A stretch of DNA of 64,000 bases from Oxyruncus cristatus (taxonomy: Eukaryota; Chordata; Aves; Passeriformes; Cotingidae). Below the pieces are notes generated by a model. The model searched no databases. It was given only the letters and a program-made list of their open reading frames with translations, and was not told the DNA's origin. Location of the stretch: assembly GCA_013399855.1 (NCBI GenBank), contig VXAY01005682.1, positions 195,558-259,557 on the forward strand, given 5' to 3'. Shown here piece by piece: positions 51,001 to 61,399 of this stretch (the first letter of the stretch is position 1; every line of letters starts with the position of its first letter). Position numbers and translations under genes: made by a program.

Positions 51001-54000
51001 CTTCAGGCAAACATCACGTCTTTACCTGTTCCCTAATAAGAAAGTCCAGTGTTTCTCAATAAAAGCACAAATATCTTCTTTCCATCTGAAGTACCCCTGA
51101 CGGCCCGTTCCTTCCAGAGACAAATTGTACATTGCCAACATGACAACCTGGAACAGAAAGTGTGGGATACCAGTGAATCTTTTCAGCTTTCTCTGCTGAA
51201 CTGTCCCCCGCAGTTGCCACACACACACAAATCTGTGCTCCCTCATAAATATCTTATTTTTGCAACATCTCATAGGCAACTTCTGCAATCCATCTTCTTC
51301 TCGGTTTCATGCTGCCTGTTCTTGTCTTTCTATTGTTAGATGCACATTTGCCCAGAGATTTCTCCATCTCAGGGGAATAACAAGCTGCCTGGTTATGCAG
51401 GTTTACACTGAGACACAGAAATTTTGCAGCTGTTGTAGAAATGAATTACAGTACGACTGTGGTCTGAAAGTAGTGTAGGGAAACAGTCTTTCAAAAAAAA
51501 AAAATGGTCACAAGTAATCCCACTATCTAATCCATCAGACAGTGGTCTTTCTAGACATTTACCTTGCAAACTGAACAGACTGTAAATGCTCTGTAAAATT
51601 AAAGATCTCCTAATTGTTCTGGGTATGCAAGAATCAAGTTTGTCTCCAGGTGATCTTCATTAAATATAAACTGTTTACACACACTTCACAAGCAAATTCA
51701 TTCTGACCTGCTACATACCTTAACTAAAGGGCAGGTGTGAAAACTATTGCACCTCTTTTAAGTAAATCCCAGGTGACCAACTGTTAATTACATTCACTTA
51801 ATTCATTTGAATACAACTAAAATCAGCTGGGCTGGGATCATCTTTCAACAATCACACACTTTGGCACTACTTCCAACAAGGATATATACATACTTATATA
51901 ATATAAGTGTATTATACTTCACCCTCAGAAGAGCCTGAAATGTGTTTTTCTTAGGCAGGTTGGTGTCTTCACAGTGGACCTTAGCTGTCTGGGATGCATT
52001 GCTGAATATGTCAAAATGAGGAAATACGGACAACTTTCACATCCCCTGCCTCACAATCCCTCTTAGTTTGGTAACTATTTAGGATTTTGTGGTTCTCTAA
52101 ATCATGTGGGACAGTGTCTCAGGACTTCAAAAACAACTCTCTTTTCAACTGGCTAAAGATAAGGATCTGTTGAGGCCACATACTCTGAAAAAAAAATACA
52201 GAAATCACTGCCCCCGTTTTTTCCTGTTTCAGATAAGTTAATTTGACCCCTTCCCTCAATTCAACTTATCAAGAAGCAGCAGCAAGTCTGGCTGCTGGAA
52301 GCCTAGGGAGGTAGTCATTAGTCAGCTTTCTTCCTCACCCATTTCCAATTTGTCTGCCCCTTCCCCATGCCACTCTGAGGAGTCCTGGGCATAATGCTAG
52401 AAAGCCTTTGCTGTCCAAATTAGAAACTTTGTGAAACTCTGCTGGTCTGCCAGCCACAGCCTGCTGCACCAATCTTTTCCCCTGCACTGGCCACCACCAG
52501 AAAGCACTGTAGGAGTTATAACTGATGTTTTGAATTATCTTTTATGGGACAACACACCACTACTGTCCCAAAGGATGCAAACAGACGTCTAGCACGTACT
52601 GCCCGATGTGGAAACACTCACTGCTGAGCAGCAGCTACTGCCTCATCAAATGCAGTTTGAGCAGAGGCAGCCAGCACTGCCTGCCTCCCACATATGATAT
52701 GCATCAGTCTAGTACCTGGTCATTGCTGTATGATGCAGATTATTTTGATTGCTCAGGTGTGCAAGTCACTGTAATAGTGAATTACACCAAGGACTCTTGT
52801 TAGCACATAAGCAGCCAGGTTGGCGCTTTGTATTCAGGGAGCTGGCAAGCTTTTTGTTTCTATGTTGCCACCTCAGTCATTTTACATTTTCTTATATACG
52901 GAAAACCTGCCCATGCCTGGCAGCTAAAATCTGCCAGAAGCCATGAATTCATGAGCAACATAAGGAGGGGGGGAAAAAACCCCAAAAAACAAAACAGGGA
53001 GAGCGGTTTGTATGAATATCTTTCAATTTACTTGCCAAACGCTCAAGTTCTCATATGCAGGCAATCCTTAGCTAATTCATTTCTGAAGTTCATGCATATG
53101 CTTCTTTCCTACCAATACTGATCCTCCTCTTCTATGTAGTACATACACAACAAACAATTTTAGAAAGTCCTACGGTTGTTCTGCTGGCACGAACGTTTTA
53201 CTTACCTGTTGCCATGTTAGTCTCAGACGTTCAAATTGCTCCTTCCCATCTTCTGAGCAATCAGAGCAAGTAAATCTGAAGAAGTTATCTCCTTTGAGGT
53301 AGCTGAGCTGTTCTCTCAGTTGACCTAAAACGAAAAAGCAAAAAGCAATTTCTTTGTCCTTTTATAAGAAAAAGTGCTGCAAAGGAAATTTGGATTTCCT
53401 CCAACATCGGGCAGAAAAGTACTTTTTCTGCCTTCTCCCCAGAGTTCAAAGAGCCAGGCAGTTCCCAGGAAGCAACAGTGCCTTGCTGCCATGGAAGGCA
53501 CAGATTCATTTCACTGTTGCAGCAGCCAGTGGTGACGAACTGAAAAGCACAGGCATCAAAAAAGGTGTTCTACAGATGTTCTCCATAACATCTGAATATA
53601 ATTACAAAGCAAGGATTTCACAGAATCATAGAATCAGACAGGTTGGAAAGGACCTCTGAGATCATCAAGTCCAACCCTTGATCCACCTCCACCATGGTTA
53701 CTAGACTATGGCACTAAGTGCCACGTCCAGCCTCATCTTAAAAACCTCCAGGGATGACGAGTCCACCACTTCCCTGGGCAGCCCATTCCAGTGGCTGATT
53801 ACTCTCTCTGTAAAGAATTTCTTCCTAATGTCTAACCTAAACCTCCCCTGGCACAGCTTAAGGCCGTGCCCTCTTGTCCTACTGCTGGTTCCTGGGAGAA
53901 GAGACCAACCCCCACCTGGCTACAACCTCCTCTCAGGTAGTTGTAGAGAGCGATGAGGTCTCCCCTGAGCCTTCTCTTCTCCAGGCTAAACAACCCCAGC

Positions 54001-56607
54001 TCCCTCAGCCTCTCCTCATAGGACTCGTGCTCAAGTCCCTTCACCAGCCTGGTTGCTCTCCTCTGGACCTGCTCCAGCACCTCAATATCCCTCCTGAACT
54101 GAGGGGCCCAGAACTGGACACAGCACTCCAGGTGTGGCCTCACCAGCGCTGAGTACAGGGGCAGAATCACCTCCCTGTTCCTGCTGCCACACTGTTCCGG
54201 ATTTCCTTGTTTCTGCAGCGTTTCTCATTCCTCCCTACTTCCCCCGGATAACCTACAGACCTCAATACGTAACTGTTTTCCCACCCCACTCAGAAAAAAA
54301 AAAAAAAAAGCTGACCTGTTAAAAAACATATGCCACTGCAAAGGCTATCAGTATATACATTTGTGCTCTTCCATGTCATCTCTCCACTCACTGCTGTGTG
54401 CCTTTACAGCTCTCTCCTCCCTGTCCACAAACTGTTACTGAAGTCAGATTGCCGGTCCCTGTTTCCAGCAGCATCCAGGATGCACTGCAGTGGACATGGC
54501 GTGAAGTTTTAAGGTGTTTATTTCTCCTGTCAGGAGAACATCATCTTTTATTGAGACTGAGAGCCAAAGGAACAGCCCAGCGCTACCAAGAAACACTCCT
54601 TCTTTGTGCGGTTGATGCATCAGATCCCAAATCAGCAAAGCACATCACCTTATGCTTTGCTCCCTAAAGCTAACCCCACATAGAAGTTTGTCTGAACAAA
54701 AGCAGTAGAGCCACCTGTAGAACTCCACACATCCAAAGTGACAGGCTCTAATTCTATGTTTCTGCAGAAGAGAATGAATCGGCGTTTCTAAACTCACCCA
54801 GAGTTAATTTACACAACTATGAAAAATTGAAAAGTGACATCACAGGACAGGGAAACAGTTAAGACTGCAGTGTTTCTGGAAGCTTGCACACAGAAGGTAT
54901 TTCACTGCAAGCATGTCATCTCTTTTACTGTATAAGAACACCAGATCAAGCATTTTTAATATGGATGCTCTGCTTCCCTAGTGCATTGCAGAATTTAACT
55001 ATTAAAGTTGCACCTATGCAAGAGAGGGGAACCTCCCCCCCCATACTTCGTTGATTAACAGAATTTCTAAATGGCAATTTAATGTAAAAAAGTGATTATT
55101 TGTGTGAGCATGTTGGCAATTTTCACAAGGGAGAACTGAACTCCATATAACTGAGCCATTAGGGAAGAGCACAGTATTTCCCTTTCACATTTATGTTGCA
55201 CATTTGTATCTAGTTACTGTTGCTTTACAACTGCCTTCTTTTGCTGCTTGGATTTGTTCCACAGCAACTGGAGAGAGGAACATCTTCGTAAAATAAAACA
55301 AATAGAGTGTTAAATCAAGCTCTCCAATGTAACTCGTGCTACCTTTAACTCTGGTCCTTTAATTAATACATTTAAAGTTAGTATTTCCATTTTACTGCAC
55401 AGTAACTTGATAGTACAGTGCTGGTTCCATTACACTAACATCTGAATACTAACATGCTTCAAGAGATTTCTAAGCTATAACTTTTTGGCAAATTCTAAGA
55501 AGGCAAAAAGGGCAGCTCTGACATACCTGGAAGGCAGCTGCCACCTGAAGAGTTCAGTATTTCTACCCACAAACAAACAAAAACCCAACAAAAAACCCAA
55601 ATCAAACCAAACAAAAAAACCTCACACCAAAACCAAAAACAACCAGCGCTTAGCAATATCTGACTTCTAGATCTAATAACAGATCATATAATCCAGAATT
55701 CAATAAATAAAGTCATCTGTTTCACTGCTAACAGCAAATATCTTAAGTCAAGTGCTAGAGTGGAGGGATCAAGTTCTGCAGCTTGCTCCAAGAACACCTT
55801 CCAGAGCTGGCTGCTTCAGGCTGGACATGTTTCTGTGAAAGCCAACTCAAATTCACATTAATGGGAAACCATTAAGGTTGAGATTTGGGCATTTGCTCTG
55901 CAGATGTGACAAATCAACAGGAAAAATTGAAAAAGCAACACCATCACAAAGTCCTTTTCTTCCACAGAGCCTTACAGCAAGGGTCATTGTTTTCATCTGA
56001 CAGAGCAGAGAGGCCAAGTTGCTTGGCCAAAGTTCCCTAAACAGCTGCAAGATTTGGGAGGATGTGCATGTTTTTGAATTCATACCCTTGTTCTCTGCTA
56101 ATTAAAGAAGACTTCCGTACAGAGAATGCCAGCTTTGGACCTACACAGAGCTCATGGATCAAAGCCCACTGCTACTTGGCATGCAAGGCTCCATGCAATG
56201 CCAAGACAGCCTTTCTCCACCAACATACGATGGGATACAGCTAAACAAGGGCTGCCCCATAAAACAGGTATGCAGGCCAGCACAAGCAGCTTGCAAACAA
56301 CCACCACAGGAACGCAAGTGAGGCACGGCACAACACAACTGGCAGGCTTACTTGCTGGGATCCACTTCTGGCACTTCTCGCAGTAATAGGACATCTCCTC
56401 CATCCAGGATGCTTCACCTTCATCGCTGTTCAGAGAGTCCCCACTCTGGTCGTGTGATAAATCCACTGAAGCCTGGTCCTCAGACTCGACAATCAGGAGA
56501 GTCTCCCCTTCCACCTCACCCTCCTCCAAGCCCTCTGAGGTGGAGGTCCTGGTGGCTTCATCGTCGTGGCGGCTGAGCAGCCCACTCATGTGAACGTTAT
56601 TAGCCAT
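39076..56607 (-). CDS. KAT14: Lysine acetyltransferase 14 (KAT14/CSRP2BP, ATAC complex), complete CDS, ten coding exons
   Basis: KAT14 (ATAC2) is a nuclear GNAT-family subunit of the ATAC histone acetyltransferase complex. Coding exons on minus in transcript order: 56352-56607, 53206-53324, 51026-51147, 49194-49375, 48230-48649, 46778-47349, 46112-46248, 45423-45598, 41881-42071, 39076-39249. The joins are all in phase and sum to 2349 bases, or 782 aa, the same length as human. The N-terminus [20 protein letters not shown] aligns with the human start, so ATG 56607 is chosen over an upstream in-frame ATG. Further on are a cysteine pair (CEKCQKW, CSDC), a [13 protein letters not shown] block, a serine/proline-rich middle, an acidic/lysine region ([13 protein letters not shown]), and the C-terminal acetyltransferase domain ending [11 protein letters not shown] 5' UTR piece probably runs 56608-56748 behind the acceptor tttattttgtatag. 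Confidence 0.96.
42206..42300 (-). repeat. CR1 LINE 3' end fragment
   Basis: It begins cacagaatcatagaatggtt and continues with ggaagggacctctggagatc and atctggtccaa, the classic reverse-complement 3' end of bird CR1. It lies in the KAT14 intron upstream of the 41881-42071 exon. Confidence 0.85.
44614..45056 (-). repeat. CR1 LINE fragment, about 440 bp
   Basis: It reads in reverse from the CR1 3' end (cacagaataccctgagttgg...) through ttggtgctgcaaccacttcc and ctcctccaggctgaacaaac to cagccgctcctcata. These strings mark the C-terminal coding end and 3' UTR of CR1. It is moderately diverged and lies in a KAT14 intron. Confidence 0.85.
53618..54190 (-). mobile_element. CR1 LINE 3' fragment, well preserved
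   Basis: It begins cacagaatcatagaatcaga and runs in reverse through the CR1 3' UTR into ORF2. On the minus strand an open frame (54170 down to 53832) reads [20 protein letters not shown] and then [20 protein letters not shown], the end of the CR1 polyprotein. It is 5' truncated, as is usual for CR1, and is the least mutated copy in the window, so it is relatively young. It lies in KAT14 intron 1, upstream of exon 53206-53324. Confidence 0.9.
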
Positions 56608-56748
56608 CCTAGATCGTGTTTGCAATAATGAGCTGTTCCTCCCCGCATTGACAAGTCCATCCACACTGGATGTGCCAACCAAGTCTCCGCAGTATGGCAG
56701 AGGAAACGGTTTTTGTCCACCCTATGGCTTTAGGGAGTGGATTGTAAC
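56608..56748 (-). other. KAT14: Probable KAT14 5' UTR part of the first coding exon
   Basis: On the minus strand, gactttattttgtatag at 56749-56765 is a good acceptor, and the sequence from 56748 to the ATG at 56607 would be leader. A second AG (gatctag) lies immediately before the ATG, so a shorter leader is possible. The acceptor lies 117 bases past the PET117 stop codon. Confidence 0.5.
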
Positions 56749-56832
56749 CTATACAAAATAAAGTCTTTCACAGATTATCTCTGTTTGCTAAAACACTTGC
56801 AAGTAGTGAGATATGAACGATCTCCAAACGTT

Positions 56833-56838
56833 TTTAAT
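56833..56838 (-). terminator. Candidate PET117 poly(A) signal ATTAAA
   Basis: On the minus strand ATTAAA occurs 27 bases past the PET117 stop (plus-strand tttaat). Cleavage 10-30 bases further would fall just before the acceptor of the next KAT14 exon. Confidence 0.45.
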
Positions 56839-56865
56839 CAAGCCTCTAAGTACCCAGGCCTGTGC

Positions 56866-57015
56866 CTAGGACTGCTGGGAACCTTCTTCCATTAGCGCCT
56901 TGTCTCTTTCTTCCATGAGCTGCTTTGTCAAAGCAATCTGCTCTTCTAACAGGCGAATATTCTCCTTTTTCTGATTTTGGCGCTCAAGATCTCTGAGAAC
57001 TCCACTTCGCAGCCT
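56866..57015 (-). CDS. PET117: PET117 cytochrome c oxidase assembly factor, last exon
   Basis: PET117 is a small mitochondrial inner-membrane-associated chaperone needed for complex IV assembly, where it works with the heme A synthase COX15. After the acceptor (gtgttttcag) the minus strand reads RLRSGVLRDLERQNQKKENI and RLLEEQIALTKQLMEERDKA, then LMEEGSQQS and TAG, 49 codons in all. This matches human exon 2, which also starts at RLRDGV in phase 0. The segment is a charged amphipathic helix/coiled coil. Exon 1 (start, mitochondrial N-terminal helix, about 32 aa) is not visible; it should lie upstream at or inside the N gap. The gene is in tandem with KAT14 on the same strand. Confidence 0.9.
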   Translation of the reverse strand, partial: RLRSGVLRDLERQNQKKENIRLLEEQIALTKQLMEERDKALMEEGSQQS

Positions 57016-60000
57016 CTGAAAACACAAGGTTCAGGATTTATCACAGCTCTGCCATGCTGAACGTGACTAACCCCCACCCAGGCTCCAATCCCTCCTGCAG
57101 GGCTGTTCACCATGCTGCCTTTGCCACAGCCACTTAATGTGGTGTGAATCTTCAAGGGCCGATATCCAACATCAATAAGACAACAGCCCTACACCTAAAA
57201 GTGCTTTATTTGCACTCCCTTCAGATGAGTGGTTTTACTAAATGGTAAAGTTACTGAGCAAACAAATGCTATGCACCTGTAATTCCCATGCCATGCAGGA
57301 TGGACGTGATTTATAACACCCTGCTATCTCTGCCCTAAATCTTTACCAAATTGGAACGATCTCCTCAAAACTTCTCTGCTTGGAGAGAATTTTGTGACAA
57401 ACGGGAAATTATTTTGAGAAAACCTGCCACGTTGTCTTCACCTGCCTCTTTCTGCTCATGCCTTAATCTTAAAAAATACCCACAGCCTGCTTATGCCAAG
57501 CTCTTGAAAAACCAAGGCACTTCATCAAAAAAATCCCCTTTACCTAAAATTTTCATTATAAATCATATAAATATGTAACATATATATAAATAAATAAAAA
57601 TACATAACATGTGCAACACACACGAGCAGCTTTCAAACTTTTACCCCAGAGGGTGTAAAAAGCCCGAAGAAAATCCCAGCTGCTCTTTGTTTCCTCCATA
57701 TGCTTCTCTCTCTCTGCTACCTGAACATTTTTACTCACACTGATACTTTGATAATTAGGTGAAACGTTTGACCTTCGTGTCTCAGCAGGGAACTGTTAAA
57801 TAAGTGAAACCAAAGTGAAACCAAAACTGGTGAGATGGACTGGAGTGTGGTAAAGCAGAGGAGGGACTAGCTAGGAACTGGCTGCACTACTCCAGATATG
57901 CACCTCTGGGGACAGGTGAGGCAGCAGAGCAATGTGAGTGGAGGGGTGATGAGATCAGACACGGGATGGGTGACACTAACTCTGGAAGGAAACACGGAGC
58001 CCAGGAAGTGTTTAATCGACTGTGCACAGGACACAGAGCCGAGATACAGTTCCCCAGCAACTTCAGCCGAGCACAGGCGCTGCTGCTGCCATCCTTCCAG
58101 CCCCATGCTCCCAGCACTGCTGTCCCACGCCAGGGTCAGACAGCAGAAAATAACACTCTGCCCAGTCTGCTTCGGTGGTTTGGCTTAAACTCCTCGGGCA
58201 GGCAACGTGCTTTCACATATTCACACACTTAATAGATTTCAAAGCAATAGCTATAAACTTGTCAGAAAATAAGACACCCAAGGACAGAAATATCATAAAT
58301 CAGTAAAAACATGAAATGATTGTTGAGAGCCAACCCTGGCTCAGATCTAAATCATGCTGTGTGATCACAGTCGTGCTTAGTGCAATTAAAGATTCAATCT
58401 TTAGTTGAAGCTTAAAGCACTATCTACCTGCCTACTTTACCAATTCATGTGCGGCTTGGACTCAAGAATGAGAAAGTTTCCACAGGTACCAAGGTTAGCC
58501 ACTGGACACTGGAGATATGAATACATTATTTAGCTTAATGGCAAAAAAAGATGAATAATTTATCCAACCCATTTAAATGATGCCAAAATGCACCTTCAAA
58601 TAATTTATTTGAAAGCTGACCCTGAAGTTACTTTAAATGTCTGTGATTATTATTTGACATGTTCTCAGAGGGTTTTACTTCTCACCTAGCATGCCAATAA
58701 CTGCACATTTCAAAGGCAATTATTTCTCCAGTTAAGATCAAAATAGGAAGGCTTTCTTTAAGAAGTAATTTCCTCTTGTTAGGAAAATGCACAGACACAT
58801 ATGTCAGCCAATAACCAAAACTCTCTCTGGAAATTAATCTAATAAAACCAGTTCTGTCCCATCAGCCTCTATCAGCTACACTCACATTATAAATTAATAA
58901 TTGCTGAAGACAAAGTTCATCAACTTATTATCACATTACTATTAGTTAATAACATTAAAGAAGTGGGGAGATACAATGTAATTGAACAATTACATCAAGA
59001 ATGTAATGTTTTTGCCTTCACAAAACACAGCTATTCTACAATCTTTGAGATGGTGAATGTATTTACTTTGAAAATGCACAGTTTGCAAAACACACCTGTA
59101 TAATTGGAGTATCACAAGTGACAAAGAGCTGTGAAAAATTCTATCTTCTCACATTACTCTATTCTTGGAAGTTAGCCCTGCTTGTCTTCTGCATCAGCTT
59201 AGAAAAATGTGTGCAAGCTCAAGTCACTTTGGGCCTGGCACATCAATTTACAAAAGTCAAACGTTTATTAATCTGCATAAAGATAAATCTGAAATAATCC
59301 CCCCAGCAGGACTGTAAAATATCCACATTATTTATTTGCTTTATATTATCTAAATAACTGAATCTCTAAAACATGAAGCCATTACTGTCTGATTTGACCA
59401 CGAAGAATCATAAAAAGAAAATCTAAGATTTCATTTAGAAAAGATAAGCTTTGAGTCTTGGCACTTCTGAATAGCGATTTAAAATTAAGTTAAACTGATG
59501 GCTGGGGGAAAAAAAAAGAGTTGAGTATTTTGGATTCAATTCTGCAGCAGCAGCATACTAGGGAATGTTAATATCCTGCAAACGTATACAGTTTAGCACC
59601 ATATTCAGCTTTTCGGGACATCACTTCCAGTTTTAGAGAAATGGTTTGTGAGCCCATCCCCACATGTACAGGCCAGGCACTTCTGAAATCAGATGTGTGC
59701 CTTCATTCCAGTACCCCCTCGGCTCATCAGCAGGGTCCAAACCAGCACACTCACTGCCCAAACATGTGTTGCATGTAACTCATCCACCACACAATTGTAC
59801 AACTTCTAGTCCTGGGCAGGATTTCTCTGTGTTGGGACTCATCATCATTGGACCTGACACTTTCGGCTGTGGGCTCTCACACACAGGGTGTCTGTCAGGA
59901 ATTACCTGATCTTTGTAAACGCAGCACAGAAGACTTCCCTGTTTAATTACCACATGGTGTTTCTGATAGCTTGCACTCTGCCTGCCCTGTCAGAACAAGA

Positions 60001-60768
60001 AGCTGGGCCAGGCTGCATGGCACAGCACAGCCCTGCATCAGGATGCATTTGAGGAGCTGAGGAAAAGCAGAGCACTCAGAGGAACAAGCACGAGCGGGAC
60101 AGCACAGCCAGACAGGGAAGCGCCCGGGAAACACTGCCAAGGTGGTGGCCTTGAGCCTAGAGGGTGCAGGATTCCATCCTTCCTGCACGCTGCTGCTGGA
60201 GACGGAGGGAAGTGCCTCCACCGAGCCTGTCATGCCTCACACTGGTCTCCTCGCTATTTGCCCCTGAAGGGAAACGCACAGGATGAGATTAGGGAGCTGG
60301 GGCAGCTAAAAGAGCATGGAAAGGGCAGGTGCCAAGGCAGGAAAACACGGGGAAGGGGTAGTTCATGGAAACAAAAGGGGTGCTGCAGGGGAGGCAGCAC
60401 TGGTGGGGCACTGCAGGGCAGGTGCAGCTCCGGCCCCTGGGCGCCAGGCTGGGCACACCGAGTGCCCGCAGCCCGCTGTGGGGCACTGAGGGCGGCACGA
60501 CACTGGGGCACTGGCTCCCCACCGCGCACAAGAGGCCTGGGATGCCCTCAGGGGCAGCAGGGCACTGCAGGGATGGATGGATGGAGGGAGGGAGGGATGG
60601 ATGGAGGGACGGAGGGAGGGAGGGATGGACAGAAGGAGGGATGGATGGAGGGAGGGATGGATGGACAGAAGGAGGGATGGATGGATGGAGGGACGGAGGG
60701 AGGGATGGATGGACAGAAGGAGGGATGGATGGAGGGATGAAGGCGGGCAGCACCAGGTACACGTGGAC
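57016..60768 (-). other. PET117 intron (inferred), no other gene seen
   Basis: No exon, LTR or clear CR1 is recognised. Bases 58240-59600 are AT-rich and lack simple repeats, with long runs that look non-degenerate and could be conserved non-coding sequence. The rest is ordinary intron-like sequence. Confidence 0.5.
60571..60740. repeat. GGAT/GGAG tandem repeat array
   Basis: About 170 bases of ggatggatggagggaggg-type tetranucleotide units. Three longer units are marked by ggacagaaggagggatggat. It ends 47 bases before the N gap. Tetranucleotide periodicity leaves reading frames open on both strands, so predicted proteins here are artefacts. Confidence 0.92.
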
Positions 60769-60787
60769 CTGCTGGCCCACGCCGGGC

Positions 60788-61113
60788 NNNNNNNNNNNNN
60801 NNNNNNNNNNNNNNNNNNNNNNNNNNNNNNNNNNNNNNNNNNNNNNNNNNNNNNNNNNNNNNNNNNNNNNNNNNNNNNNNNNNNNNNNNNNNNNNNNNNN
60901 NNNNNNNNNNNNNNNNNNNNNNNNNNNNNNNNNNNNNNNNNNNNNNNNNNNNNNNNNNNNNNNNNNNNNNNNNNNNNNNNNNNNNNNNNNNNNNNNNNNN
61001 NNNNNNNNNNNNNNNNNNNNNNNNNNNNNNNNNNNNNNNNNNNNNNNNNNNNNNNNNNNNNNNNNNNNNNNNNNNNNNNNNNNNNNNNNNNNNNNNNNNN
61101 NNNNNNNNNNNNN
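60788..61113. other. Assembly gap (326 N)
   Basis: The run of N is flanked by GC-rich sequence (gcccacgccgggc to the left, gggcggggctgagcgc to the right). GC-rich promoters are commonly missing from bird assemblies. The gap is where PET117 exon 1 and the PET117/KAT14 promoter would be expected. Confidence 0.97.
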
Positions 61114-61260
61114 GGGCGGGGCTGAGCGCAAGGGGGCGGGGTGAGGGAGCGGCCCGGGGAGCGCGGCCCGGGCTGGTCGGGCCCGCGGGAGGCCTGGTGC
61201 CCTGCCGCCCTGCCGAGGGTGGGCACTTGCACCCTTGGGGATAAAAACTCTGACCTGGGG
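61114..61260. promoter_or_regulatory. CpG-island remnant right of the gap
   Basis: Two GC boxes (gggcgggg at 61114-61121 and 61134-61141) and dense CpG (gcggcccggggagcgcggcc) occur here, falling to average composition after about 61400. This is probably the upstream part of the PET117/KAT14 promoter island. It could equally serve a plus-strand transcript. Confidence 0.6.
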
Positions 61261-61399
61261 TGCTAAAAACGGGCCTTTGTTTCATCCTGGGGAGGGGGTG
61301 CCCGGCTGTGCCCGTGCCCCCTCCCGCTGCCCCTTTCCGGAGGGGCTGTTGGCTGGAGCTTCCTGCCGGCGTTCGCTTGCATTTCAAGTGCAGTCGCAG

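Noticed and set aside
54300..54667. Plus ORF downstream of the CR1
   Set aside because: It lies in KAT14 intron 1 with no family match. The poly(A) run before it is a simple repeat.
60258..61387. Long ORFs across the GGAT array and N run
   Set aside because: They are open only because of tetranucleotide repetition and N translated as X.
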